DNA of 15,092 nucleotides from Bacteroidales bacterium (GTDB lineage: Bacteria > Bacteroidota > Bacteroidia > Bacteroidales > Paludibacteraceae). The stretch lies in NCBI GenBank assembly GCA_900771035.1, contig CAAGML010000077.1, positions 1 to 15,092 on the forward strand, in the 5' to 3' direction. The translations under genes and the position numbers were made by a program. Below, in pieces: positions 1 through 7,772 of this stretch (the first letter of the stretch is position 1; each line of letters opens with the position of its first letter). The notes below the pieces were generated by a model. It was not told where the DNA came from, did not search any database, and saw nothing but the letters and a program-made list of their open reading frames with translations.

Positions 1-1
1 A

Positions 2-64
2 ATAAACAACTCGGAGAAAATCGAGCGTCTTATTAAGATTTATCAACAAAAAGTTGCAAGCTAA
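2..64 (+). CDS. C-terminal fragment of an unidentified protein (cut by window edge)
   Basis: An open frame enters from the left edge and ends at a TAA at 62-64, giving 20 residues that finish ...KIYQQKVAS. The tail is lysine-rich and mixed polar/hydrophobic, as expected for the amphipathic helical end of a cytoplasmic protein. It is too short to assign to a family. The call rests on an uninterrupted frame with protein-like composition, followed by a non-coding gap and a promoter. Another frame through the same bases stops earlier, at 34-36. Whether this is really the end of a gene needs the sequence to the left. Confidence 0.35.
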   Translation: MNNSEKIERLIKIYQQKVAS

Positions 65-122
65 TCAACTTGCGAAACTTGAAAACTCTTATCCTCGAAA
101 AAGTGTGACTTTGCAGCCACCA

Positions 123-138
123 TAACGATTCATCGTTA
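123..138. repeat. Perfect 16-base inverted repeat upstream of sbcDC
   Basis: TAACGAT and ATCGTTA face each other across a two-base centre (TC). The site lies about 100 bases upstream of the sbcD promoter box and about 60 bases downstream of the partial gene's stop. No T-tract follows it on the plus strand, so it is not a typical intrinsic terminator. It could be a protein-binding site or chance in AT-rich DNA. The rest of 65-236 shows nothing recognisable. Confidence 0.3.
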
Positions 139-236
139 ACAAAAAAGGAATATAACCCGGACAAATGCTTAGCTGACGCACGCCACTGAAATGTGTTTTT
201 TCCCAGATTTCTGTGGAGAGAATCGAAAAAAAGTTG

Positions 237-244
237 TATCTTTG
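237..244 (+). promoter_or_regulatory. Bacteroidota -7 promoter box for sbcDC
   Basis: TATCTTTG matches the Bacteroidota -7 consensus TAnnTTTG exactly. Transcription would start near 249-252, leaving a leader of about 20 bases before the sbcD ATG at 272. No clear TTTG-type -33 box is seen; the TTTCTG at 208-213 is only a weak candidate. Confidence 0.6.
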
Positions 245-271
245 CATCGTGGAATAGACTATTAACCGATT

Positions 272-1519
272 ATGAAAATAATTGCTACAAGTGACTGGCA
301 CATTGGCAATATGTTCCATGGCAATGACCGTTTGCCAGAACACAAACATTTCTTAGAGTGGCTTCTCAGGCGCATTGAGGAAGAAAAACCTGATGCCCTT
401 TTAGTGGCAGGGGATGTCTTTGACAACGGCAACCCTTCTGCCGCCGCCCAGTCAGCTTACTATGAGTTTCTGGCTGACGCAACGGCTGTCTACCCTGATA
501 TGAAGATTGTCATAACTGCGGGAAACCATGACTCGGCTTATCGTCTTGAGGCACCGCGACCCCTGCTGTCAAGGTACAAAATGGAGATTCGCGGGACAGT
601 GAGTCACGACTGGGATACAGAAGAGAAAAAGTTGGTGGTCAATTACAAAGACCTGATGATTCCTATCACCAACAAGAATGGTGAGGAGGTGGTTGTGTTG
701 GCAGTGCCATATCTGAGAAGCGATGTTTTGACGGGCAACGATTACTCCACAGGGGTTAATGATTTTCTCAGGGAACTGACCATGAGGGCAAGAAGCGAGT
801 ACCCGGGCAGGAAACTTGTGATGATGGCACACATGTATGCAAAGGGTGCAGAGATTGCAGAGCGTAATGCAAGCGAGAAGATAGTGGTTGGGGGGCTGGA
901 GCAGGTGAATATGGATGGTTGGATGGAACATCCCGACTATCTCACCTGCGGTCATATACATAAACGACAGCACATTTGGAATACAGATTGGGCAAGATAC
1001 ACGGGAAGCATTCTGCCAATGTCGTTTGCTGAGGTTGACTACAAGCATGGTGTTGACCTGATAACAATAGGCGACAAAGTCGAGGTTGATTTCATAGAAT
1101 ACACCCCGCAGCACAAACTGCGCATCCTGCCAGATGACAATTCCCAACTAACACCAAAGGAACTGAAGAAACTGATAAAAAAAATGTTGAGAGAGCGTAA
1201 AGAGGATGGGGAACTGAGTGACGATTTCGAGTATCTGCTCATGCGTGTGTCGCTTGACAAAGTCGATAACGACGTAATCAGCGACCTTGAGGAGGCTGTG
1301 AAAAACAAAGATGTGGTGCTGTGCAAAATAGAGAAGGTTATGCCGGCTCTGAATGTAGCCAACATAACAGACTCTGCAAGGTTTGAGAGCATAGATGACA
1401 TCATCAACCGTGACCCTATGGAGGCAATCAAAGAGACATTTGCGGTAATCAATAAATGCGAAATGAGTGAACATCAGGAGGAAATGTTGAAAAAATTGAT
1501 TAACAAACTAACGCCATGA
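272..1519 (+). CDS. sbcD: SbcD exonuclease subunit (Mre11-type metallophosphoesterase)
   Basis: This 415-residue protein is the nuclease subunit of the SbcCD complex, which trims DNA hairpins and protein-blocked double-strand ends in the cytoplasm. The Mre11-type phosphoesterase motifs are all visible in order: D8-W-H10, GDVFD at 47-51, GNHD at 84-87, H187 in the AHMYA stretch, and GHIH at 227-230. These supply the ligands for the two metal ions. Residues from about 270 on form the capping and SbcC-binding C-terminal region. Length is close to that of E. coli SbcD (about 400). The ATG at 272 begins directly with the conserved MKIIATSDWH start and lies about 28 bases after a promoter box. The stop overlaps the sbcC start by 4 bases (ATGA), which implies coupled translation of the two subunits. 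Confidence 0.96.
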   Translation: MKIIATSDWHIGNMFHGNDRLPEHKHFLEWLLRRIEEEKPDALLVAGDVFDNGNPSAAAQSAYYEFLADATAVYPDMKIVITAGNHDSAYRLEAPRPLLSRYKMEIRGTVSHDWDTEEKKLVVNYKDLMIPITNKNGEEVVVLAVPYLRSDVLTGNDYSTGVNDFLRELTMRARSEYPGRKLVMMAHMYAKGAEIAERNASEKIVVGGLEQVNMDGWMEHPDYLTCGHIHKRQHIWNTDWARYTGSILPMSFAEVDYKHGVDLITIGDKVEVDFIEYTPQHKLRILPDDNSQLTPKELKKLIKKMLRERKEDGELSDDFEYLLMRVSLDKVDNDVISDLEEAVKNKDVVLCKIEKVMPALNVANITDSARFESIDDIINRDPMEAIKETFAVINKCEMSEHQEEMLKKLINKLTP

Positions 1520-4500
1520 GAATACTGAAGTTGGAGATAAAGAACCTTGCGTCGCTTGACCGAGAGTGCGGCGAAGTGATAGATTTCGAGGATGGTGCGC
1601 TGAAAAACAGCAGCATATTCAGCATAGTAGGTCCTACAGGCTCGGGCAAATCCACAATACTTGACGCAATCTGCCTTGCCTTGTACAACCGTGCGCCACG
1701 CTATCCGAGGAAAAAAGGCGAGGCAAAGCAGATTTACAAGATTTACGGTGCAACGGACGAGGAGAACCAGAACAGCACAAGCCCTTTAGACTGCCGCAAC
1801 ATACTGTCAAACGGCAAGAAAGAGGGCTACAGCAAACTGACCTTCCTTGCAAATAACGGCTTTGTGTATCGTGCGGAATGGAGCGTGCGTTTTGGAAAAA
1901 TATATTACCAGGACTCTGTGACGACACTTGTCCGTCTGACAAGCGATAACGGCATAGCGAAAGAGGAGATTGCAGACTGGAACAGCATACCAATGATAAT
2001 AGGGCTTGAGTATGAGCAGTTTCTGCGCACTGTGTTAATTCCGCAAGGGGCTTTTGCAACTTTCCTTGCAGGGGATGAGAAAGAGCGTTTCCGCCTGTTG
2101 GAGAAACTGATAGGCTCAGAGGAGATGTACAAAAACATTGCCGCCGGCATAAAAACGGAAAAAGAAAAGGCAGTGGAGGAGTTCAACACCCTGAACACGC
2201 AATGTTCGGTTAACGGTCAATACATAATCCCTGCCGAGGAGCTGTCAGCAATAGAGACAAGAATCGAGGAACTGAGAAAGGAGGAGGAAAGCACAAGGGA
2301 GGAACTCAAACGTATCGCCGAGGCTTTGCTGTGGTACCAAGCAGAAAAAGAAAATGCCCAAAGGGTGGAGTCTGCAAAAAAAGATGTGGAAGACGCACAG
2401 CAATTGGTTGACAACGTGGCAAATGACAAAGAACATCTTACGCTGCACGACGTTACCACAGAGGCGGTTTCGCTATATAAAGACGGGCAAGAGGCAAATG
2501 CGATGATTGCTAAATGCAATCGTGACCTTGACGCTCTTGGAAGAGAGAAGGAGCAGATTGTCGCAAAGATAAGCACCGATGAGCAAAGAGCGGAAATTCT
2601 CAGGCAAGAGACCGAAAATGCCGTAAACCTATATGAAACGCAGAAACCCCATATCAACGAGGCACGGAGAATCAAGGTAGAGTTGGAAAATGCTGAGAAA
2701 ACAAGAGTTGAGAGACTGACGGCAAGAGACAATGCGAAGAAGGCAAATGATGCTGCTCAAAAGGCTTTGGATGACAATAGAAAACTTATTGCTGAGGCAG
2801 AAAAAGAGTTGACAGACGCAATACGAAAACGGGATGAACTGAGGAAGGCGGTGGAAAATGAGACCAAGAGATTGTCGGATAAAGCGAAAATCGACAGGGA
2901 AGCTTTTGAAAGCGAAAATGGCATATTCGAGGCTCAGGATGCTAAGAAGTTACAAGATGCCAAAAGCAATGCCGAGGGAATAATCAACGACCTGAACAGC
3001 GCAATAAAAACAGAGACGCAACGCATAGCAAAAAAGCAGGAGGCTGAGAAAAATAACAATACTCTCGACGTTTTGACATTAAGGAACGAGGAGATAGAGA
3101 AGGAGTTGCGAGGAATTAACGTGGTTGAACTTGAATTGGAATTGGAGACTTTGCGCAAAACACAGACGTTGATGACAAGCGAGGATTGGGTTCTTCATCG
3201 TCAGAACTTGAAGGAGGGTGACCAATGTCCCCTTTGTGGTGCGACGGTGCATCCTTTTTGCAATAGTGAAGAGTTCGATATTGTGATTAACGAGTTGAGT
3301 GACATTGTAATAAAAAAGCAGGAGGCTGTCAGGGAAGCACATGAAAAAATAAATAGACTTACTCGTGAACAGGGCAAGAATAATGGGCAGATAAGCACAA
3401 TAAATTCCACAAACCTGAAACTTCAGAAAGAGTTGGATATGCTTAATGCTGAATGGGTTGACGTGAGGAAAAGACACGGGGATTGGTCTGAAGATGTAGG
3501 AAAACTGACTGCAATGAAGCCCCAATGCCAGGCAGACGTTGACGAGGCGACAAGAAATCTTGACTTATTCAATCAGTTGGCAAAGAGAGTCAGGGAGTTG
3601 CGCAGTTTTTCAGACAAAAGCGACAAGGCACTTTCAGATTATACCATGAAATCAACAGCAGACATAAATGCCGCCAACGAAAAGGTGAACAACGCCGCCA
3701 CAAAATGGGAGACAGAGAAAGGCAAGACAGAGAACCTCGACAGACAGTTGGCAGAGAAATGTCAGACACTTCAGGAAGCTGACAGGGCATTGAAATCGGC
3801 TGAAACACTGGTGGCAGAGAGGGGAAAAGCCCTTTATGACGAGATTGGCGACAATGACCCTGAGACAATGGACAAAAAACTTACTGAGGAGGTCAAAATC
3901 AAGCAAGAAAGAGAGTCTAAGCATAAAGAGGCACTTGCGAAATTGCGTGAGAATCTTAAAATGAAGGAGGGTCAGATTAAAAGCACTAATGATTCTCTCA
4001 ATGAGATGAATGAGAAACAGAATAGGGTGTTTGGTGCGCTTGATGGTTGGATTTACAATTATAACTTAAGGAATGAGAAGCAACTGTCGAAAGACGTTAT
4101 AGCAAAATTGTCTCAGAGCAGCCGTGACTGGGAACTGCTGCGCAAGAAGATAAGCGATATTGACAATAACCTGACCGCAAAAAGGTCAGCACTTGAAGTT
4201 GCCGTAAACACATACGACAAACATCAGGAGAGCAAGCCAGAGGATACGGAGAGTGAGTTGACAAACAGGCAGATAGAACTTAACGGCAGGGATAATGAGG
4301 AGTTGACCACGCTCAAGGCACGAAAGAGAAACCACGATGATGCAAGTGCGGCATTAGGTGAACTGCTTATCAAAACACAGAATGCCGAGAACCTTAAAAA
4401 AGAGTGGGAGGAAATCAGCAAAGCCGTAGGAGCAAACGAGGGCGAGACGTTACGCAAAATAGCCCAGTGCTATACGTTGCGCTTCCTTGTGGAACATGCC

Positions 4501-4908
4501 AATGCAGAGATACGTAAATTCAATGACAGATATGAGTTGGTGCAGGTAAAAAACTCGTTGGGACTACGTGTGATTGACCACAACAGGGCAGATGTGGTGC
4601 GCGAGACTACGTCGTTGTCAGGCGGCGAGACGTTCATTGTCTCTTTAGGGCTTGCTCTGGGGTTGTCGTCGTTGTCGTCAAGGAATGTCCATTTCGAGAA
4701 TCTTTTCATTGACGAGGGTTTTGGCACCCTTGACCCTGAGACACTGACAACGGTGATAGAGTCTCTGAGGATGCTGCAATCATCGCAGGGCAAAAAGGTC
4801 TGCATCATCAGCCACACCGAGAAAATGCGTGAGAGTATCCCGACGCAAATCCAACTAATCAAGGATGGCGAGAACGGCAGCAGCCACATAAGGATTTATC
4901 CTTATTGA
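1516..4908 (+). CDS. sbcC: SbcC exonuclease subunit (Rad50-type SMC ATPase)
   Basis: This 1130-residue ATPase is the partner of SbcD; ATP binding by the SbcC head controls the nuclease. The N-terminal head has Walker A GPTGSGKST at 39-47 and a Q-loop glutamine at Q177 (LIPQG). Two long Glu/Lys/Ala-rich coiled-coil arms (about 200-560 and 590-960) flank a zinc hook CPLCG at 571-575. The C-terminal head has the ABC signature LSGGE at 1034-1038, Walker B ending in D1066-E1067, and the D-loop aspartate D1073. The hook falls almost exactly at mid-protein, as expected for Rad50-type folding back on itself. The protein is somewhat longer than E. coli SbcC (1048), mostly in the coils. All key residues are present, so it should be functional. 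It is co-transcribed with sbcD. Confidence 0.96.
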   Translation: MRILKLEIKNLASLDRECGEVIDFEDGALKNSSIFSIVGPTGSGKSTILDAICLALYNRAPRYPRKKGEAKQIYKIYGATDEENQNSTSPLDCRNILSNGKKEGYSKLTFLANNGFVYRAEWSVRFGKIYYQDSVTTLVRLTSDNGIAKEEIADWNSIPMIIGLEYEQFLRTVLIPQGAFATFLAGDEKERFRLLEKLIGSEEMYKNIAAGIKTEKEKAVEEFNTLNTQCSVNGQYIIPAEELSAIETRIEELRKEEESTREELKRIAEALLWYQAEKENAQRVESAKKDVEDAQQLVDNVANDKEHLTLHDVTTEAVSLYKDGQEANAMIAKCNRDLDALGREKEQIVAKISTDEQRAEILRQETENAVNLYETQKPHINEARRIKVELENAEKTRVERLTARDNAKKANDAAQKALDDNRKLIAEAEKELTDAIRKRDELRKAVENETKRLSDKAKIDREAFESENGIFEAQDAKKLQDAKSNAEGIINDLNSAIKTETQRIAKKQEAEKNNNTLDVLTLRNEEIEKELRGINVVELELELETLRKTQTLMTSEDWVLHRQNLKEGDQCPLCGATVHPFCNSEEFDIVINELSDIVIKKQEAVREAHEKINRLTREQGKNNGQISTINSTNLKLQKELDMLNAEWVDVRKRHGDWSEDVGKLTAMKPQCQADVDEATRNLDLFNQLAKRVRELRSFSDKSDKALSDYTMKSTADINAANEKVNNAATKWETEKGKTENLDRQLAEKCQTLQEADRALKSAETLVAERGKALYDEIGDNDPETMDKKLTEEVKIKQERESKHKEALAKLRENLKMKEGQIKSTNDSLNEMNEKQNRVFGALDGWIYNYNLRNEKQLSKDVIAKLSQSSRDWELLRKKISDIDNNLTAKRSALEVAVNTYDKHQESKPEDTESELTNRQIELNGRDNEELTTLKARKRNHDDASAALGELLIKTQNAENLKKEWEEISKAVGANEGETLRKIAQCYTLRFLVEHANAEIRKFNDRYELVQVKNSLGLRVIDHNRADVVRETTSLSGGETFIVSLGLALGLSSLSSRNVHFENLFIDEGFGTLDPETLTTVIESLRMLQSSQGKKVCIISHTEKMRESIPTQIQLIKDGENGSSHIRIYPY

Positions 4909-4939
4909 TTCAAGTCTATTAGGAAAAGTTCAAAATGAC

Positions 4940-4964
4940 ACTTTTCGACTTTACGACTTTTCGA
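4940..4964. repeat. Short direct repeat after sbcC
   Basis: ACTTTTCGA occurs at 4940-4948 and again at 4956-4964, a 16-base period, in the 3' untranslated stretch between sbcC and the terminator. No function is evident, and it may be slippage-type low-complexity sequence. Confidence 0.3.
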
Positions 4965-5000
4965 TTGGATTCGTGCAAAACATCCACAAGAAACTTTATA

Positions 5001-5040
5001 AAAAAGCCGTCGTCCAATTTTTATGGGCGACGGCTTTTTT
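5001..5040. terminator. Bidirectional intrinsic terminator between convergent genes
   Basis: GCCGTCGTCC (5006-5015) pairs with GGGCGACGGC (5025-5034), a 10-bp GC-rich stem with one G-U pair and a 9-base loop. It is followed by T6 (5035-5040) and preceded by A5 (5001-5005), so the hairpin has a U-tract on either transcript. It lies about 95 bases after the sbcC stop and about 14 bases past the stop of the minus-strand gene. It therefore probably ends both the sbcDC and the polA-side transcripts. Confidence 0.88.
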
Positions 5041-5053
5041 GCCATATCAAGCT

Positions 5054-7741
5054 TTATTTGTAGAATTTGGTGGTGCAACGCTCGGCATTTATGAAATAGA
5101 AGCCTGGGGCAAGTGTAGGAAGCTGCAACCATGGGCCATCCTTGGTGTTGTATTCACAGACCACCTTGCCGTCCATGGTTATCACACGGACAGGCATATC
5201 GCTGCTCTCGAAACCCACCAAAAGCACCTTATCGCCAAGCACCATGATACAGCGGCCGTACTTGTCTTTCTCAGGAACAACCCTGTCGCGCATGATGGTG
5301 AAACGGTTATCCTCATAGATTGAAGTACCAATAAACGAATAAGTCTCGCCGCCTATGATGTCGGTGAATTCCTGCGTCTTGGCATCAAAAAGATATAGCT
5401 GACTGTATGTGCTGTCAAGTCCCTCGGTGTGGAACCTGAGCGTATAAGTCTCGCCTTCACGTGCAGCCCTGAAGCCTATCCGTTGTGCGACGATTGACTG
5501 CTCTACATTGACGTAAGCCTTGCCCCAACTGGTTGTGGCATAAAGTTGCGGCATACAGGTGTCGCCCTCCCATTTGGTACCGTCATAGCCATCATCATAT
5601 TGCTCTGAACAGAAAGGAGCGTCCATAAGCACCAGTGTGTCAGTCTTTCCGCTCTGGCTTGTAGCGGAAATCCTGAGCATATTGAACAGTGACTCATCAG
5701 ACTCAGTCATCACGCACTTTTGGTAATCAATGGTGAGTCGGCTATTGTTAGAATTTGCCTTTGCGAAGAGTGACTGACCGCTGAGCCATTTGCCGTAACC
5801 CATGCAATATGCGGTGAATTTAGGCAATGTGCGGTATTGTCCGTTGACGTAATAGAACAACTCTGAGTTCATATCCCCGAACTCAAGGGCACTTATATTG
5901 ACTGGTGCGGTGTAACTGTTGGTCAGGAAGTTTCGTCCAAGATAGTAGTGTGAACCCTCTGAGAGATGAAGCGAGAAGGTCTTGTCGCCCGTCAGCAGTT
6001 TGCCATCAACGGTGTATGTTTTCGGCAAAGTGTCGGCTATGAGATACCCCTCGAATGCCGCAAGCTGGATTTTAGAGCCAGACCTCTTTTCCCAACGGTC
6101 GTTCCAACTTTTAACTCTCAGTTTGCCAGTGTTGCTGCGCAATGTACCATTGTCTAAAGAGATGCCACGACTGCACCATACGGTGTCGCTACCGTTGATG
6201 GAGTGGTCAATGTACATTTCGACAGTGGCACGTGGATTGCCTGCCGGCATTATAACTTCCGCCGAGCCATCTTTATCTGCCTTCAGGTAGAGGCTTGTCT
6301 CGCTTCCGAAATTCTCCAATTTCCCTTCAACAGTCAACCGTGCCTGCGGCTCGATGGTGAGACTGCCATTGGCATATATGTTAAGAGCCTTGCATCTCGC
6401 ATCAACACCGTTGCTTATCACACAGTGGTTCACAATGTTGACTTCGTAATTCTCAATATCCTTGGCAAGGTCGCTGCGTGACCAGCAATTCACGTCATTC
6501 CAGTTGCCCTCATTGACAAACTCCAACATACCAGTGTGAACATTTATCACGTGTGTAATTGACTGCGAGGTGAGTCCGGCAGCCTTGGCAACAACCGAAA
6601 GATGAATAATGCCTTCAGAATAGCAACAGAGGGCAGTGTCGCCTATCACAGTGGCAATATCCTGCTCGTCAGCGGGTATCGAGAACAAGTATTGCGCCAT
6701 ATCGCCGTAATTTGAACGCACCCACACCTTCATAGCATAGCCGCAGGTTGTCGAGGTTATCACCTTGTGCTGTTCCATGTCCCGGATAACATCCTCGTCC
6801 CATGCGACTGTCGGGAGTTGGGCAGGGATGTTCACCGTGGTGTCGCTTGTAGCATCAAAATAGTTTTCAGTCCCTGCGACGGTGGCAGACAGGCGGACGG
6901 TTCCTGCCTTATGAATACGCAGAATGTTACCAGGCAACACCTCTGCAATGAGAGGATTGTCGGAAAGTACCGTCACCTCATCACCGCTGTCCTGATAGTC
7001 AACGTGCAGCTGAATATCGCCAGAGAAATTGTCTATGTTTTGGAAATCGGAAGCATTCCAAGTGATTGTCCTGTGACCTCTCACGACATTGAAACGGACG
7101 ATGCTGTCGTTGCGGAGGTAAGCCATACTGGTGGCTTTGTAGTTCACGGACGAGTCAATATTGGCAGTAACGTAAATGCCTGTTCCTACATTAGTGGCAG
7201 TCATTATGTCTTTAGTCTGGTCTATTGAGACGCAACGTGAGGGTGTAGAGACATTGTCAGACGCAGTGAACGAAATATCAATGTCGGGATTGTCGGTATT
7301 GCCATGAATGACCGAGAGAGGGACGCTGCTGCCACACGGCATATCAACCAAAGTGCAGTTCCACTGGAGCGTAGGATAAATCTTGCGAGTCTCGATGTAG
7401 GTGACAAGCTCAGTGTCCTCATATTCTGCCATTCCGCTGATTACCGCCTTGATAAATATCCGATTATGCGTCTGTTCATTACCACCCGTATAGTTGTTCA
7501 GCACTGTTACGACATCGCCATTGACAGCGACATAACGTGCCATGGAAGAATCCACAAGTTGGTAGGTTACGGTGAACTGGGGGATTGTGGCAGAGGTGAC
7601 ACTCAATGTCTCGGTAGATAGATAGTCAATCTGCAACGGGACCTGTACGCCCCATGAGAATGAACCTTCAGGGGGCTGAATGGCGGAAATAATCGCTGTC
7701 GCCGCCATCGCCAACAGCATTGTAGTAAGGAGTTTTTTCAT
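5054..7741 (-). CDS. Secreted protein with Ig-like repeats and T9SS-type C-terminal tail
   Basis: This 895-residue protein has no family name I can give with certainty. It starts with a typical signal peptide (MKK then a hydrophobic run to about residue 20). Four divergent Ig-like segments follow (about 28-118, 119-220, 221-305, 306-402). The later ones open with a T-x-W pattern, and several close on sequences such as ATVAGTENY. A GNWNDVNCW motif at 412-420 then leads into a stretch typical of cell-surface beta-structures, with SLTIEPQARLTVEG at 460-473. The last 55 or so residues (VRVITMDGKVV ... LAPGFYFINA ... KFYK) resemble the T9SS type A sorting domain, which directs export across the outer membrane and surface attachment. 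I chose the ATG at 7741 because the signal peptide starts there; an in-frame extension to 7882 runs into the end of polA. The gene lies 31 bases after polA with no promoter box between. A surface adhesin or structural role is inferred. No catalytic motif was seen. Confidence 0.85.
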   Translation of the reverse strand: MKKLLTTMLLAMAATAIISAIQPPEGSFSWGVQVPLQIDYLSTETLSVTSATIPQFTVTYQLVDSSMARYVAVNGDVVTVLNNYTGGNEQTHNRIFIKAVISGMAEYEDTELVTYIETRKIYPTLQWNCTLVDMPCGSSVPLSVIHGNTDNPDIDISFTASDNVSTPSRCVSIDQTKDIMTATNVGTGIYVTANIDSSVNYKATSMAYLRNDSIVRFNVVRGHRTITWNASDFQNIDNFSGDIQLHVDYQDSGDEVTVLSDNPLIAEVLPGNILRIHKAGTVRLSATVAGTENYFDATSDTTVNIPAQLPTVAWDEDVIRDMEQHKVITSTTCGYAMKVWVRSNYGDMAQYLFSIPADEQDIATVIGDTALCCYSEGIIHLSVVAKAAGLTSQSITHVINVHTGMLEFVNEGNWNDVNCWSRSDLAKDIENYEVNIVNHCVISNGVDARCKALNIYANGSLTIEPQARLTVEGKLENFGSETSLYLKADKDGSAEVIMPAGNPRATVEMYIDHSINGSDTVWCSRGISLDNGTLRSNTGKLRVKSWNDRWEKRSGSKIQLAAFEGYLIADTLPKTYTVDGKLLTGDKTFSLHLSEGSHYYLGRNFLTNSYTAPVNISALEFGDMNSELFYYVNGQYRTLPKFTAYCMGYGKWLSGQSLFAKANSNNSRLTIDYQKCVMTESDESLFNMLRISATSQSGKTDTLVLMDAPFCSEQYDDGYDGTKWEGDTCMPQLYATTSWGKAYVNVEQSIVAQRIGFRAAREGETYTLRFHTEGLDSTYSQLYLFDAKTQEFTDIIGGETYSFIGTSIYEDNRFTIMRDRVVPEKDKYGRCIMVLGDKVLLVGFESSDMPVRVITMDGKVVCEYNTKDGPWLQLPTLAPGFYFINAERCTTKFYK

Positions 7742-7772
7742 ATAGTCTTTATGTTTTTTATCGGATAGTGGA

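Noticed and set aside
89..349. 86-codon minus-strand frame upstream of and into sbcD
   Set aside because: It overlaps the sbcD promoter and start on the opposite strand, and its sequence has no protein-family character.
569..1147. 192-codon minus-strand frame inside sbcD
   Set aside because: It lies fully antisense to a strongly conserved gene and has no promoter, motif or family resemblance.
2217..2732. 171-codon minus-strand frame inside sbcC, very serine-rich
   Set aside because: It is a mirror of the Glu/Lys-rich coiled-coil codons on the other strand; a serine/leucine-rich antisense frame is the expected shadow.
6767..7228. 153-codon plus-strand frame inside the secreted-protein gene
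   Set aside because: It is antisense to a coherent signal-peptide protein, and no motif supports it.
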